Origin: Alphaproteobacteria bacterium
GTDB lineage: Bacteria; Pseudomonadota; Alphaproteobacteria; CACIAM-22H2
NCBI GenBank assembly: GCA_016124335.1
Contig: WGNX01000008.1
Span: 35,961-99,960, forward strand
Length of the DNA: 64,000 bases
Direction: 5' to 3'
Below, in pieces: positions 1 to 8,134 of the stretch; the first letter of the stretch is position 1, and every line of letters begins with the position of its first letter. A program made the translations under genes and the position numbers. The notes beneath the pieces are model-generated. The model searched no databases. It was given only the letters and a program-made list of their open reading frames with translations, and was not told the DNA's origin.

Positions 1-365
1 CGCGACAGCGCCACCGGTTCCATCGGGCCGAAGCCGCCGGCGGCAAGCCGCGCATGGTCGCCCGCAGGATCGGCCGTGCCGAAGGCGATCAGCTGGACGC
101 CCACATAACGCGCGATGCCCGCGCGCAGCGTGGCGGCATTGGGCGTATCGGCGGTGGGGGCAAGGAATTCGAGATAGCCATTTTCCAGCATCACGCAGTG
201 ATTGCCGGTTCCCGCGGGCACCGGCGGATCGCCCACGCTCTGCGCCGAAAAGGGCGTGACGGTGAAGCCAAGCGCTTCAAGTGCGGTATTGGCCGCGGCC
301 GCCGCGGGCACCCAATGGGCGATATGGTCGAGGACGAGCGCGCCCTTTTCCGGGCGCTGGCTCAC
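1..365 (-). CDS. VOC / glyoxalase-like domain protein (3' end off the window)
   Basis: This partial gene runs off the left edge. Reading leftward from a GTG at 365 it gives about 121 residues: VSQRPEKGALVLDHIAHWVP, then a region with VPAGTGNHCVMLENGYLEF, and further on AGIARYVGVQLIAFGTADP. The opening LDHIAHWVP followed by a GNHCVMLENGYLEF strand is the first beta-alpha-beta unit of the vicinal oxygen chelate fold, with H and E in metal-ligand-like positions. The start is chosen because its GTG overlaps the TGA of the upstream hydrolase gene (GTGA at 362-365), which implies translational coupling. It is the last visible gene of a leftward set containing the TRAP transporter, so a role on the same or a related carbon substrate is plausible. 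The exact reaction cannot be told. Confidence 0.75.
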   Translation of the reverse strand, partial: MSQRPEKGALVLDHIAHWVPAAAAANTALEALGFTVTPFSAQSVGDPPVPAGTGNHCVMLENGYLEFLAPTADTPNAATLRAGIARYVGVQLIAFGTADPAGDHARLAAGGFGPMEPVALS

Positions 366-1243
366 GCGCGCGAGCCCAGCGCCAGCGCGCCGTCGCGATG
401 GACGAGCCGGCGCTTGGCGCAGTCGTAGCGCATCAGGTCTTCGCCCACGACGACGGGGCCCTCGAAACCGGCGCACACCTCGTCAAGCAGGCGGCGCCGG
501 TCGAAGCGCGTGGGTACGAAATGATTGAGGATCAGCAGCTTCGTCTGCGCCTCGCGTGCGATTCGGCCCAGCCGGTCGGACGGCGTGTGATAGGCGGCGA
601 CGGCCGCCACCGTCTCGGCCGAGCGCACGCCGGGTACGGGCGGCATTTCGCCATGCACGAAGCATTCATGGACCAGCGCGTCGGCGCCGCGCGCAGCCTC
701 GATCAGCGCCGGGCAATAGGCGGTATCGCCGCTGAATACGGCCTTGTGCCCGTCGGCCTCGAACACGTAGCCGAAGGCATGCTTGACCGGCTGGTGGGCG
801 ACGGCAACGGCGCTCACGCGCACGCCGTCTTCGGCCAGTACCTCGCCCGGGCCGATCTCGTGTACCTCGATCTCGAAGGCGGCGGTCGATGCGCGCTTCT
901 CGTGCGCGATGCGCTGCGCGCGTTCGGCCGCCCACAGCGCCATCGTGCCTTCCACGAACGCGCGCGTGCCCGGCGGCCCGAACACGCGCTGCGGGCGTGC
1001 GCGGCCCTGATGCCAGCTCGAGATCACGAGCTGGTAGAAATCGACCAGATGGTCGGTGTGGAGGTGGGTGAGGAACAGCGCGTCGATCGCGGCACCCTTG
1101 GTTCCCGCCTCGACGAGGCGCTGGGTGACGCCCGAGCCGCAATCGACCAGATAGTGCCGGCCGCGCGCGACGAGAAGGTTCGAGGGACCCCGCCGGTCGG
1201 GATCGCATTGCGGGCAGCCCGTGCCCAGCAGGACCAGTTCCAT
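362..1243 (-). CDS. MBL-fold metallo-hydrolase (RNase Z/AtsA-like)
   Basis: The 293-residue protein is a metallo-beta-lactamase-fold hydrolase. It opens with MELVLLGTGCPQCDPDRRGPS, typical of the RNase Z/arylsulfatase-like branch. It then has the metal motif THLHTDHLVDF near residues 59-69, a later VFSGDTAY aspartate near residue 170 and an HECFVHGE histidine after it, so both zinc sites look complete. There is no signal peptide, so it is probably cytoplasmic. The gene starts 17 bases after the dctM stop and overlaps the next gene by four bases, so it lies in the TRAP operon. A hydrolase of an imported ester or lactone is more likely from context than tRNA processing, but substrate is unknown. 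Confidence 0.85.
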   Translation of the reverse strand: MELVLLGTGCPQCDPDRRGPSNLLVARGRHYLVDCGSGVTQRLVEAGTKGAAIDALFLTHLHTDHLVDFYQLVISSWHQGRARPQRVFGPPGTRAFVEGTMALWAAERAQRIAHEKRASTAAFEIEVHEIGPGEVLAEDGVRVSAVAVAHQPVKHAFGYVFEADGHKAVFSGDTAYCPALIEAARGADALVHECFVHGEMPPVPGVRSAETVAAVAAYHTPSDRLGRIAREAQTKLLILNHFVPTRFDRRRLLDEVCAGFEGPVVVGEDLMRYDCAKRRLVHRDGALALGSRA

Positions 1244-1259
1244 GTCGCGTGCCGCGTCC

Positions 1260-2537
1260 TCAGCCGTAGAAATAATGCGGCAGGAATAGCACGAAAGCGG
1301 GCCAGTAGGTGACGATGGCCAGCGTCACCAGCAGCGGGATCAGGAAGGGCAGGCAGGCCTTCGTCGCGCGCTCGAAGCTGATATTGGCCACGCGCGCGAG
1401 GATGTAGAGCACCATGCCCACCGGCGGCGTCAGCAGCCCGATCATCAGGTTCAGCACCATGATCAGGCCGAAATGCACCGGGTCGACGCCGATCTGCGTC
1501 ATCAGCGGCAGCAGCACGGGAACGAGGATCGTGATCGCCGCGATCGTTTCCATGAAGCAGCCCACGATCAGCAGGAACACGTTCACCAGCAGCAGCACGG
1601 CCCAGGGCTGCGTGGTGATCGACAGCACGAGTTCGGCCACGTGGTCGGTCACGCGCGTGGTCGTGATGATGTAGCCGAAGATCGACGCACCCGCGACGAT
1701 GAACAGGATGATCGCGGTCGTCTCGGCCGTTTCCATCGAAACGCGCACCAGCCCGCGCAGCGTCAGCGTGCGGTAGACGAAAAGACCCAGCACCAGCGCA
1801 TAGGCCGTGGCGGCGATGGCGGCCTCGGTCGGCGTGAACAGGCCCGTCGTCATGCCGCCGATCAGCAGCACCGGCGTCATCAGCGGCAGGAAGGCGCGCT
1901 TGAAGGTGTAGGCGAGCCTGGCCCACGCGAAGGTGGCGTCGCGGTGGAAGCCGCGCACATGCGCATACCACGCCACCATCGCCATCAGCGTGACGGCCAT
2001 CAGCAGGCCCGGAAGCAGGCCTGCCGCGAAAAGCTGGCCGATCGAGCAGTTCGCCATCACGCCGTAGATCACCATCGGCAGCGAGGGCGGGATGATCGGC
2101 CCGATGGTCGACGAGGCGCCCGTGATGCCGACGGCGAAATCGGTCGAATAGCCGTGATCGCGCATCGCCTTGATCTCGATGTTGCCAAGCCCGCCCGCGT
2201 CCGCCACGGCCGTGCCCGACATGCCCGCGAAGATGACCGAGCCCACGATGTTGACATGGCCAAGCCCGCCCTTGAGCCAGCCCACCAGCGCCACGGCGAA
2301 ATCGAAGATGCGCGCGGTGATGCCGGCCGAGTTCATCAGCGAACCCGCCATGATGAAGAACGGGATCGACAGCAGCGGGAAGGAATCGACGCCCGACACC
2401 ATCCGGTGGATGACCACCAGATGCGGCGAGGCATCCTCGACGATGATGTAGAGGAGCGAGGCGCCGCCGAGCGCGATGGCCACCGGCGTGCCGATGATCA
2501 GCAGGATGCCGAACGAGAGGAGCAGGAAGGCGGTCAT
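1260..2537 (-). CDS. dctM: TRAP transporter large permease DctM (module 1)
   Basis: This 425-residue protein is the large membrane subunit of a tripartite ATP-independent periplasmic (TRAP) transporter. It uses a cation gradient to import a carboxylate handed over by the periplasmic binding protein. The sequence is almost entirely hydrophobic helices and carries family landmarks such as FFIMAGSLMNSAG, GMSGTAVADAGG, TIGPIIPPSLPMVIYG and LTPPVGMVLY. The ATG at 2537 overlaps the dctQ stop (ATGA), so translation is coupled. A longer reading frame extends to 2876 but only by running over dctQ in another frame. The metallo-hydrolase gene follows 17 bases downstream. Confidence 0.93.
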   Translation of the reverse strand: MTAFLLLSFGILLIIGTPVAIALGGASLLYIIVEDASPHLVVIHRMVSGVDSFPLLSIPFFIMAGSLMNSAGITARIFDFAVALVGWLKGGLGHVNIVGSVIFAGMSGTAVADAGGLGNIEIKAMRDHGYSTDFAVGITGASSTIGPIIPPSLPMVIYGVMANCSIGQLFAAGLLPGLLMAVTLMAMVAWYAHVRGFHRDATFAWARLAYTFKRAFLPLMTPVLLIGGMTTGLFTPTEAAIAATAYALVLGLFVYRTLTLRGLVRVSMETAETTAIILFIVAGASIFGYIITTTRVTDHVAELVLSITTQPWAVLLLVNVFLLIVGCFMETIAAITILVPVLLPLMTQIGVDPVHFGLIMVLNLMIGLLTPPVGMVLYILARVANISFERATKACLPFLIPLLVTLAIVTYWPAFVLFLPHYFYG

Positions 2538-3097
2538 TGGTGGCGGCCCTCCGTGTTGACGCGCGTCAGCGCGCTTTCGCCCGTGCGCCAGTGGCGCACC
2601 GCCGCCTGCACCGCGCGCACCGTCATCAGCGCGAAGCCCAGCGTGGCCGTGCCGAAGACGAGGCTCATCGGCAGATCGATGACGACCATGCGCTGGAGTT
2701 CCATGATCTCGGTCACCTTCCAGCCCTGATAGGTGCCGTAGGCAAGGAACGCGATGCGCAGGATGTCGACGAGCGTCGACAGGATGCGGCCCACCGCGGG
2801 CGGCAGGTAGACGTAGAAGAATTCGACATGGATGTGGCTCATCTTGCGCATCGCGGTGGCGGCCCCCACGAAGCACACGCAGATGAGCAGGTAGCGCGCG
2901 ATCTCCTCGGTCCAGGCGATCGAATCGTTGAGGACGTAGCGCGAGAAGAACTGGAGGAAGACGACGAAGGCGAGAAGCCAGAAGAAGACGAAGGAGACCC
3001 AGTCCTCGACCGAATAGCTGGAAAGCGGCGGGTCGGGCGCGTCGGCCAGCCCCAGGATCGGATCGCCCAGGTCGGGCCCGGTCTTGTCGTTCGTCAC
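2534..3097 (-). CDS. dctQ: TRAP transporter small permease DctQ (module 1)
   Basis: The 187-residue small membrane subunit of the TRAP transporter has about four hydrophobic segments. They include WVSFVFFWLLAFVVFLQFF and a segment after SIAWTEEIARYLLIW-like residues (here DSIAWTEEIARYLLICVCF), the conserved DctQ signature. A hydrophilic N-terminal extension of about 28 residues precedes the first helix. The start is a GTG at 3097, and the stop overlaps the dctM ATG by four bases. The gene lies about 70 bases after dctP, separated by a GC-rich hairpin. Confidence 0.92.
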   Translation of the reverse strand: MTNDKTGPDLGDPILGLADAPDPPLSSYSVEDWVSFVFFWLLAFVVFLQFFSRYVLNDSIAWTEEIARYLLICVCFVGAATAMRKMSHIHVEFFYVYLPPAVGRILSTLVDILRIAFLAYGTYQGWKVTEIMELQRMVVIDLPMSLVFGTATLGFALMTVRAVQAAVRHWRTGESALTRVNTEGRHQ

Positions 3098-3126
3098 GTC
3101 GTCACCGTCGCGTGGAAAGGAAAGAA

Positions 3127-3153
3127 CGGGCGGCGACCGTCGGCCGCCGCCCG
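3127..3153 (-). promoter_or_regulatory. Intercistronic hairpin between dctP and dctQ (module 1)
   Basis: A GC-only inverted repeat with 9-bp arms (CGGGCGGCG and CGCCGCCCG) and a 9-base loop lies between the dctP stop and the dctQ start. No run of T follows, so it is not a standard intrinsic terminator. Its likely role, inferred from position, is to protect the dctP transcript end and give more binding protein than permease. Similar hairpins occur in the other two TRAP operons here. Confidence 0.6.
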
Positions 3154-3169
3154 CCGGACCGTCATCCGA

Positions 3170-4156
3170 TTACTTCAGCGCCTGCAGGCGGTCGTACTGC
3201 TCCTTCGACCAGCCCGCACCCGAGGCCTTGTCGAGATGCAGCGGCTTGGCCGCCTCGATGAACGCGGCCACGTTGGGCGTGGTCACGGTCTTGCCTTGCG
3301 CCTTGAACCACTCGGGCAGTTGCAGTTCGGCCTTGCGGATCGCGTCGGTCGCGCGCGAAGCGGCCTGCTGCAGCGTCTCGGTGAAGATCTTGCGCTCGTC
3401 GGCATTGAGCTTGTTCCACAGCGGCGGGCCGATCACCGTGACCAGCGACTCGATGATGTGGCCGGTCAGGTTGATGTGGCTCTGCACTTCGTAGAACTTC
3501 TTGGCCTGGATCGTCGGCAGCGGATTTTCCTGCCCGTCGACCGTGCCGTTCTGCAGCGCCAGATAAACTTCCGAGAACGCGATGGGCGTGGCGTTGGCCC
3601 CCACGGCCTTGGCGAACATCAGGTAGAGCGGGGCCTGCGGCACGCGCAGCTTCATCCCCTTCATGTCGGCCGGCGTGTTGATCGCCTTGTTGGCCGTCAC
3701 GTGACGCGAGCCGTAGTAGGTGAGCGCCACGATCTTGTTCTTGGTCTTCTGGTCGTAGCCGTCGGCCAGTTCCTTGAACAGGTCGGACTGGGAATACGCC
3801 TTCCAATGGTCGAAGTTGCGGAACATGTAGGGCGCGTTCGAGATCGCGATGGGCGGATACGAGGCGCCGGCGAACGCCGCACCGGTATAGATGATGTCGA
3901 TCGTGCCCAGCGGCAGCGCCTGGTTGATCTGCTGCTCGTTGCCCAGTGCCGAGGCGGCGTGCACGTCGATCACGTACTTGTTGTTGGTGCGCCGCGCGAT
4001 CTCCTGCGAGGCCCACACCGCTTCGGTGTGGTAGGCCTCGTTGGTCTCGTAGACATGCGCCCATTTGAGGTGCTGCTGGGCCGCGGCCGGCGCCGAGGCT
4101 GCCGCTGCGGCCATACCGGCGGCGAAAACGATGGCGAGCGTGGTTTTGATCCGCAT
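3170..4156 (-). CDS. dctP: TRAP transporter substrate-binding protein DctP (module 1)
   Basis: This 328-residue periplasmic binding protein delivers substrate to the DctQM permease. A signal peptide is clear (MRIKTTLAIVFAAGMAAAAA ending at SAPAAAQQ). DctP-family landmarks follow: HLKWAHVYETNEAYHTEAV, ALGNEQQINQALPLGTIDI, DMKGMKLRVPQAPLYL, and FSEVYLALQNGTVDGQENPL, where the arginine in LRVPQ and the asparagine/glutamate of GQENP correspond to the ligand carboxylate clamp. The start is preceded by a GGAGGAGT-type ribosome site. It is the first gene of a leftward dctPQM operon and diverges from the enolase-superfamily gene at 4272, which probably acts on the imported acid. Confidence 0.94.
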   Translation of the reverse strand: MRIKTTLAIVFAAGMAAAAASAPAAAQQHLKWAHVYETNEAYHTEAVWASQEIARRTNNKYVIDVHAASALGNEQQINQALPLGTIDIIYTGAAFAGASYPPIAISNAPYMFRNFDHWKAYSQSDLFKELADGYDQKTKNKIVALTYYGSRHVTANKAINTPADMKGMKLRVPQAPLYLMFAKAVGANATPIAFSEVYLALQNGTVDGQENPLPTIQAKKFYEVQSHINLTGHIIESLVTVIGPPLWNKLNADERKIFTETLQQAASRATDAIRKAELQLPEWFKAQGKTVTTPNVAAFIEAAKPLHLDKASGAGWSKEQYDRLQALK

Positions 4157-4271
4157 CTCGACTCCTCCCTATTTTATGTGTCGCCCCGGGTTTTCCCGCC
4201 GCGATTGTGCGGTATCCTAGCGACCGTCGGCCGGTATGTCATGGCCGGAAATCAGGGGGAGTGCCCAAAAA

Positions 4272-5381
4272 ATGGCCCGCATCGTGAAGGTCGAAATCCG
4301 CCAGGTCGACCTGCTGCCGCCGGTTGTGCGAACCGACGCGATCCAGTCGTTCAAGTGCCAGGAAACGCCCATCGTGCGCGTGTGGGATTCCGACGGCGCG
4401 GTGGGTACTGGCTACAGCTACACGATCGGCACCGGCGGCTCGGCGGTGATGGCGCTGCTGCGCGACTGTCTTGCGCCGTTCCTCGTCGGGCGCGATGCCG
4501 ACGAGATCGACGGCATCTGGACGGGCATGCTCTTCCACACCCACGCCACGACCGTGGGTGCGATCACCGCACTCGCGATGGCCGCCATCGACACCGCCCT
4601 TTGGGATCTGCGCTGCCGGCGCGCGAAGCTGCCGCTGCATCGCGCGGCCGGTGGTGCCAAGAACCGCGTTGCCGTCTACACCACCGAAGGCGGCTGGCTG
4701 CACCATCCGCCCGAACAGCTGATCGACGAGACCGTGAAGGCGCGTGCCGACGGCTTTGCCGGCGCCAAGCTCAAGGTCGGCAAGCCGACGGGTGCTGAAG
4801 ACAGGCGCCGGCTTTCCGCCGTGCGTGCGGCCATCGGCCCCGATTTCGAACTGATGGTCGATGCCAACCAGCGCTTCTCGGCGGCCGAGGCGCTGCGGCG
4901 CGCGGCCCTGTTCGCCGATCTCGATCTGGGCTGGTTCGAGGAGCCGTTGCCGGCCGACGATCTCGACGGGCATGCGCGCCTTCAGGCCGGTACGCAGATC
5001 CCCATCGCGGTGGGCGAGTCGCTCTATTCGCCCGGCCAGTTCGCCGATTACCTGAAGCGCAATGCCTGCGGCATCGTGCAGGTCGATGTCGCGCGCGTGG
5101 GCGGCATCACGCCGTGGCTGAAGGTCGCGCACATGGCCGAGTGCTGCAACGTGCCGGTGGCCCCGCACTTCCTGATGGAACTGCATGTGGGGCTGGTGTG
5201 CGCGGTCACGGGCTCGGCGTGGCTTGAATATATCCCCCAGCTCGACCGCATCGCGACCTCGCGCGTGCGCATCGCGGACGGCCACGCGTATCCGGCCGAA
5301 ACGCCGGGGCTGGGGATCGAGTGGGACTGGAAGGCGGTCGAAAAGCTAACCGTCGCGGGGTCGAGAACGGAGAGTTCTTGA
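4272..5381 (+). CDS. Enolase superfamily (mandelate racemase/muconate lactonizing) enzyme
   Basis: The 369-residue protein belongs to the enolase superfamily, whose members abstract the proton alpha to a carboxylate and then dehydrate, racemise or cycloisomerise the acid. It shows the N-terminal capping domain, then the barrel with KLKVGK (catalytic KxK), MVDANQ, WFEEP and AVGES (the three metal-binding acids) and APHFLMELH (a C-terminal His region). This arrangement fits a mandelate-racemase-subgroup sugar-acid dehydratase or racemase. The ATG at 4272 is preferred because an in-frame ATG at 4236 would add twelve non-conserved residues and a GGGGGAG ribosome site lies just before 4272. It is divergent from dctPQM module 1. 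The exact substrate is not predictable from sequence. Confidence 0.9.
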   Translation: MARIVKVEIRQVDLLPPVVRTDAIQSFKCQETPIVRVWDSDGAVGTGYSYTIGTGGSAVMALLRDCLAPFLVGRDADEIDGIWTGMLFHTHATTVGAITALAMAAIDTALWDLRCRRAKLPLHRAAGGAKNRVAVYTTEGGWLHHPPEQLIDETVKARADGFAGAKLKVGKPTGAEDRRRLSAVRAAIGPDFELMVDANQRFSAAEALRRAALFADLDLGWFEEPLPADDLDGHARLQAGTQIPIAVGESLYSPGQFADYLKRNACGIVQVDVARVGGITPWLKVAHMAECCNVPVAPHFLMELHVGLVCAVTGSAWLEYIPQLDRIATSRVRIADGHAYPAETPGLGIEWDWKAVEKLTVAGSRTESS

Positions 5382-5561
5382 AGTGCGCCGACAGTGTTAA
5401 GGCGGCATGCAAATGGCGCAAAAATATGCGTTATATTCCGACTCGTTAGCGGAAGTCGTTGACGAGTTGCAATCGAAAGTCCATTTTCGAGTTGGCCCCT
5501 GCTTTCGTCGAAGCCTCTAGCCGCGCTAGGGGTACTTTCGTAGGCGATTGCGGGGGCTGCT

Positions 5562-6404
5562 CTATTTCTGCCGCTTTCCTCGACTGAGATCCTTGATGCT
5601 TCCCTCTGGCACGAAGCACCAATGGCGGTACGAATGATCCCAGCGATCCGCAGGGCCTCCCGATTGCCCGGTCGAAGTCCCAATATTGAATCTCGGGTAG
5701 ATTCCCCGAATTCGTGAATTGATGTGCTTGTAGACCCTCTCCTTTGCGCGCGTTCGCGCGCCGCGAAGACGTTGTCCTTCCGGCTTTCGCTTGTGGAACT
5801 CATTCAATCGGAACTGCATCGCACCGAGGACAACATCGACTGCCTGAAGGATCACGTGATCGTGCGATCGGATTTCGGAGATTTGGTCGCGCGGAATCTT
5901 TATTCGTTCACGATGGAAGATCGGATAGACCGACAAGCTCGAGAGATAATTCTTGAAGTTTTCAAGGGCCTGACGAGTGTCCGGTGCATCGTCCAATAGG
6001 ACTGTCACGATCACTTCTTCTGCCCGCTCGGGATTGCAGTATCGCAAGCCGAAGGCGTTTTTTATAAACTGGTAGTAGAGGATGAAGAATCGATTGTCAT
6101 CGTCGTGATCGAGATGCTGGGTTTGATTTATGTTTTGGGTGAACATAACCCGCAATTTCATTCGGTTCGCCGCTACGAGATTGAGTGCCGAGTCGACGAA
6201 CTCGATATACGCTTTTTCGTTGTGAGGGCCGATTTTTGTCCATTTCGCTTCGCCGACGAGCCCAGCGTCAGCTTTCGCGGTCGATAGCACGGCTTCTATC
6301 GCCTCCCGGTCGGCGGTTCGGATCAAGGCGCCGCCGTAGAAATCGGAGAAATACGGCCCCTTGTCCGCTGACTCGTCGCAGTAAATCGTGAATCTCTTTG
6401 GCAA
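5562..6404 (-). CDS. DUF3800 domain protein, AT-rich, TTG start
   Basis: The 280-residue protein matches the DUF3800 pattern: an N-terminal FTIYCDES motif (D10, E11), a GGALI segment, an EAKWTKIG segment, and late acidic/His residues in VILQAVDVVLGAMQF. DUF3800 proteins are common on mobile and defence-associated DNA and are suspected to be nuclease-like, but function is not established. The start is TTG at 6404, since no ATG or GTG gives the conserved YCDES near the N-terminus. The codon use and base composition are clearly more AT-rich than both neighbours, which points to horizontal acquisition. A perfect 14-bp inverted repeat sits three bases upstream of the start and may hold its operator or hide its ribosome site. 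Confidence 0.8.
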   Translation of the reverse strand: MPKRFTIYCDESADKGPYFSDFYGGALIRTADREAIEAVLSTAKADAGLVGEAKWTKIGPHNEKAYIEFVDSALNLVAANRMKLRVMFTQNINQTQHLDHDDDNRFFILYYQFIKNAFGLRYCNPERAEEVIVTVLLDDAPDTRQALENFKNYLSSLSVYPIFHRERIKIPRDQISEIRSHDHVILQAVDVVLGAMQFRLNEFHKRKPEGQRLRGARTRAKERVYKHINSRIRGIYPRFNIGTSTGQSGGPADRWDHSYRHWCFVPEGSIKDLSRGKRQK

Positions 6405-6407
6405 AGT

Positions 6408-6441
6408 TATCTCGGCAAGAATCGATCTTCTTGCCGAGATA
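6408..6441 (-). promoter_or_regulatory. Perfect 14-bp inverted repeat at the DUF3800 start
   Basis: The arms TATCTCGGCAAGAA (6408-6421) and TTCTTGCCGAGATA (6428-6441) are perfect complements around a six-base centre. On the coding (minus) strand the palindrome ends three bases before the TTG start, so any ribosome-binding purines (CGAGATAAC) lie inside its 3' arm. It could be an operator for the DUF3800 gene, an RNA hairpin restricting its translation, or part of an end of a mobile segment. No T-run follows, so a terminator is less likely. Confidence 0.6.
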
Positions 6442-6503
6442 GTATTTCCACCTTAGTACAACCGCAATCGAACAAAAATCGGAAGCAATGGCGGACTGAA
6501 GCC

Positions 6504-8078
6504 TCAGTTCGCCGACATCCACACGTCGGCCAGGTCCTGGCCGAGCAGGTGGGACGGCGTGATGTGCCAGCCATGCACGTTCTTGGCGATGGGCACGATG
6601 CGCTCGAACCAGAACAGCGGGACCGTGTAGGCAAGGTCCATCAGCTGGATCTGGAAGTCGCGCACCAGCGCCTTGCGCTTGTTGAAGTCGGTCTCGCGCT
6701 CCTGCTTGTCGAACAGCTCGTCGAGCTGGCGGTCGAGATGGCGCGACACGTTGAAGCCCGGCACGCGGTCGAACGAGATGAAGCGGCGGAGCTGGAAGTT
6801 GGGCTCGTCGGCGAACTCGGTCGTGAAATCGAGCATCACCTGGAACGCGCCCGACGTGCGCGAGCCGAAATAGGTCGCGCGCTCGGCCACGCGCTGTTCG
6901 ACCGTCACGCCGATCTGGCGCCACTGGTCGATCAGCCACACCGCGACCGTCGGGAAGGGCGGCAGCGACATCGAGATCAGCTCGAACTTCAGGTTCGACT
7001 GGCCGGCCTCGGCGAGCAGGCGCTTGGCTTCCGCGCGGTTGCGCGCCACGTCGCGGCCCATGCCGGGATATGTCGCCAGTTCGGCCGCCGTGGGCGCGTA
7101 AGCGTATCCGGGGCGCAGCAGCGAGCCCACTTCCTTGGCCTGCGAGACGCGGGCAAGTGCGGGTGCCGCGTTCCAGCGGTCAAGCGCGAGGCTCAGCGCG
7201 CGGCGCACGCGCACGTCGTCGAAGGGCTTCTTCTCGATGTTGAACGACAGGATCAGGCCCGACAGCCACGAGGTTTCCTGGAAGGTCAGCTTCGGGTTGG
7301 CCACGCGCGCCTTCTCGTTCGGGCTGATGCCGCGGAATTCGGCCATCACCTGCCCGCCCTGGATGGCGTTGAGCATCGCGGCCCCGCTCATCGTCACTTC
7401 GCGGAAGCCGTCCAGATAGGGTTTGCCCTTCTGGAAGTAGCCGTCGAACCGCTTGCCGGTCCAGTGCGAGCCCCGCACGAACTCGCCGAACACGAACGGG
7501 CCCGAGCCCATCACTTCCTTTTCCGGATAGCGCGGGTCGGCCGCGAGCTTGGCGGCCGAGTAGATGCAGTTGAAGGGAGCGGCGAGGTAGGTCATGAAGG
7601 CCGGGTTCGCGTTGTTCAGCTTGAACACCACCGTCTCGGCATCCGGCGCTTCGATCGCGGCGACGTCGGCGAAATGGTCGCGCCGGGCCGAGCGCGCGCC
7701 GGCGGGCGGCGACTTGATGCGCTCGAAGCTCACCTTCACGTCGTTGGCGGTCAGCGCCGAGCCGTCGTGGAACTTGATCGGCTGCACGATCTTGAACGTG
7801 TAGGTCTTGCCGTCGGGCGAGATCGACCAGCTCTTGGCCACGTCGCCGATGATCTCGGGGTATTTCTGCGTATTGAACTTCACCAGCGTCGAATAATGCG
7901 GCGCCAGGTGGTGGACGACCGCGAAGTTCGTCGCGGCGTGGCAGTCGGTCGTGTCGGGGTCGCCGCCCACGGCGAAGATGAATTCCCCGCCGCGACGCGG
8001 CTGTTCCTGCGCCACGGCAGGTGCCGTGAAGGCGGCGGCGGCGGCAAGCGCCAGGCTCGCGATGATGCGTGCGAACAT
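6504..8078 (-). CDS. ABC transporter substrate-binding protein, family 5 (peptide/opine type)
   Basis: The 524-residue periplasmic protein resembles DppA/OppA-type family-5 solute-binding proteins. It has a signal peptide (MFARIIASLALAAAAAFTAP, cut near VAQ), then GGEFIFAVGGDPDTTDCH, SWSISPDGKTYTFKI, FHDGSALTANDVKVSFERI and VRRALSLALDR, all typical of the family. The ATG at 8078 is chosen over a longer frame to 8519 because it opens a good signal peptide and follows GGGGGAAACG. It lies 57 bases downstream of the aldo/keto reductase gene in the same direction. No permease or ATPase genes for it are adjacent, so it is either an orphan receptor or shares a distant transporter. Confidence 0.9.
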   Translation of the reverse strand: MFARIIASLALAAAAAFTAPAVAQEQPRRGGEFIFAVGGDPDTTDCHAATNFAVVHHLAPHYSTLVKFNTQKYPEIIGDVAKSWSISPDGKTYTFKIVQPIKFHDGSALTANDVKVSFERIKSPPAGARSARRDHFADVAAIEAPDAETVVFKLNNANPAFMTYLAAPFNCIYSAAKLAADPRYPEKEVMGSGPFVFGEFVRGSHWTGKRFDGYFQKGKPYLDGFREVTMSGAAMLNAIQGGQVMAEFRGISPNEKARVANPKLTFQETSWLSGLILSFNIEKKPFDDVRVRRALSLALDRWNAAPALARVSQAKEVGSLLRPGYAYAPTAAELATYPGMGRDVARNRAEAKRLLAEAGQSNLKFELISMSLPPFPTVAVWLIDQWRQIGVTVEQRVAERATYFGSRTSGAFQVMLDFTTEFADEPNFQLRRFISFDRVPGFNVSRHLDRQLDELFDKQERETDFNKRKALVRDFQIQLMDLAYTVPLFWFERIVPIAKNVHGWHITPSHLLGQDLADVWMSAN

Positions 8079-8134
8079 TCGTTTCCCCCGGAATTGGAAT
8101 TTGGTTGGGGGCGACCTTAGCGCGGGTCGGTCGT

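Noticed and set aside
2537..4798. Long plus-strand frame of 753 codons across dctQ, dctP and the enolase gene
   Set aside because: The translation is Arg/His/Asp-rich with no domain, and it lies opposite well-supported TRAP genes. It is a GC-bias shadow.
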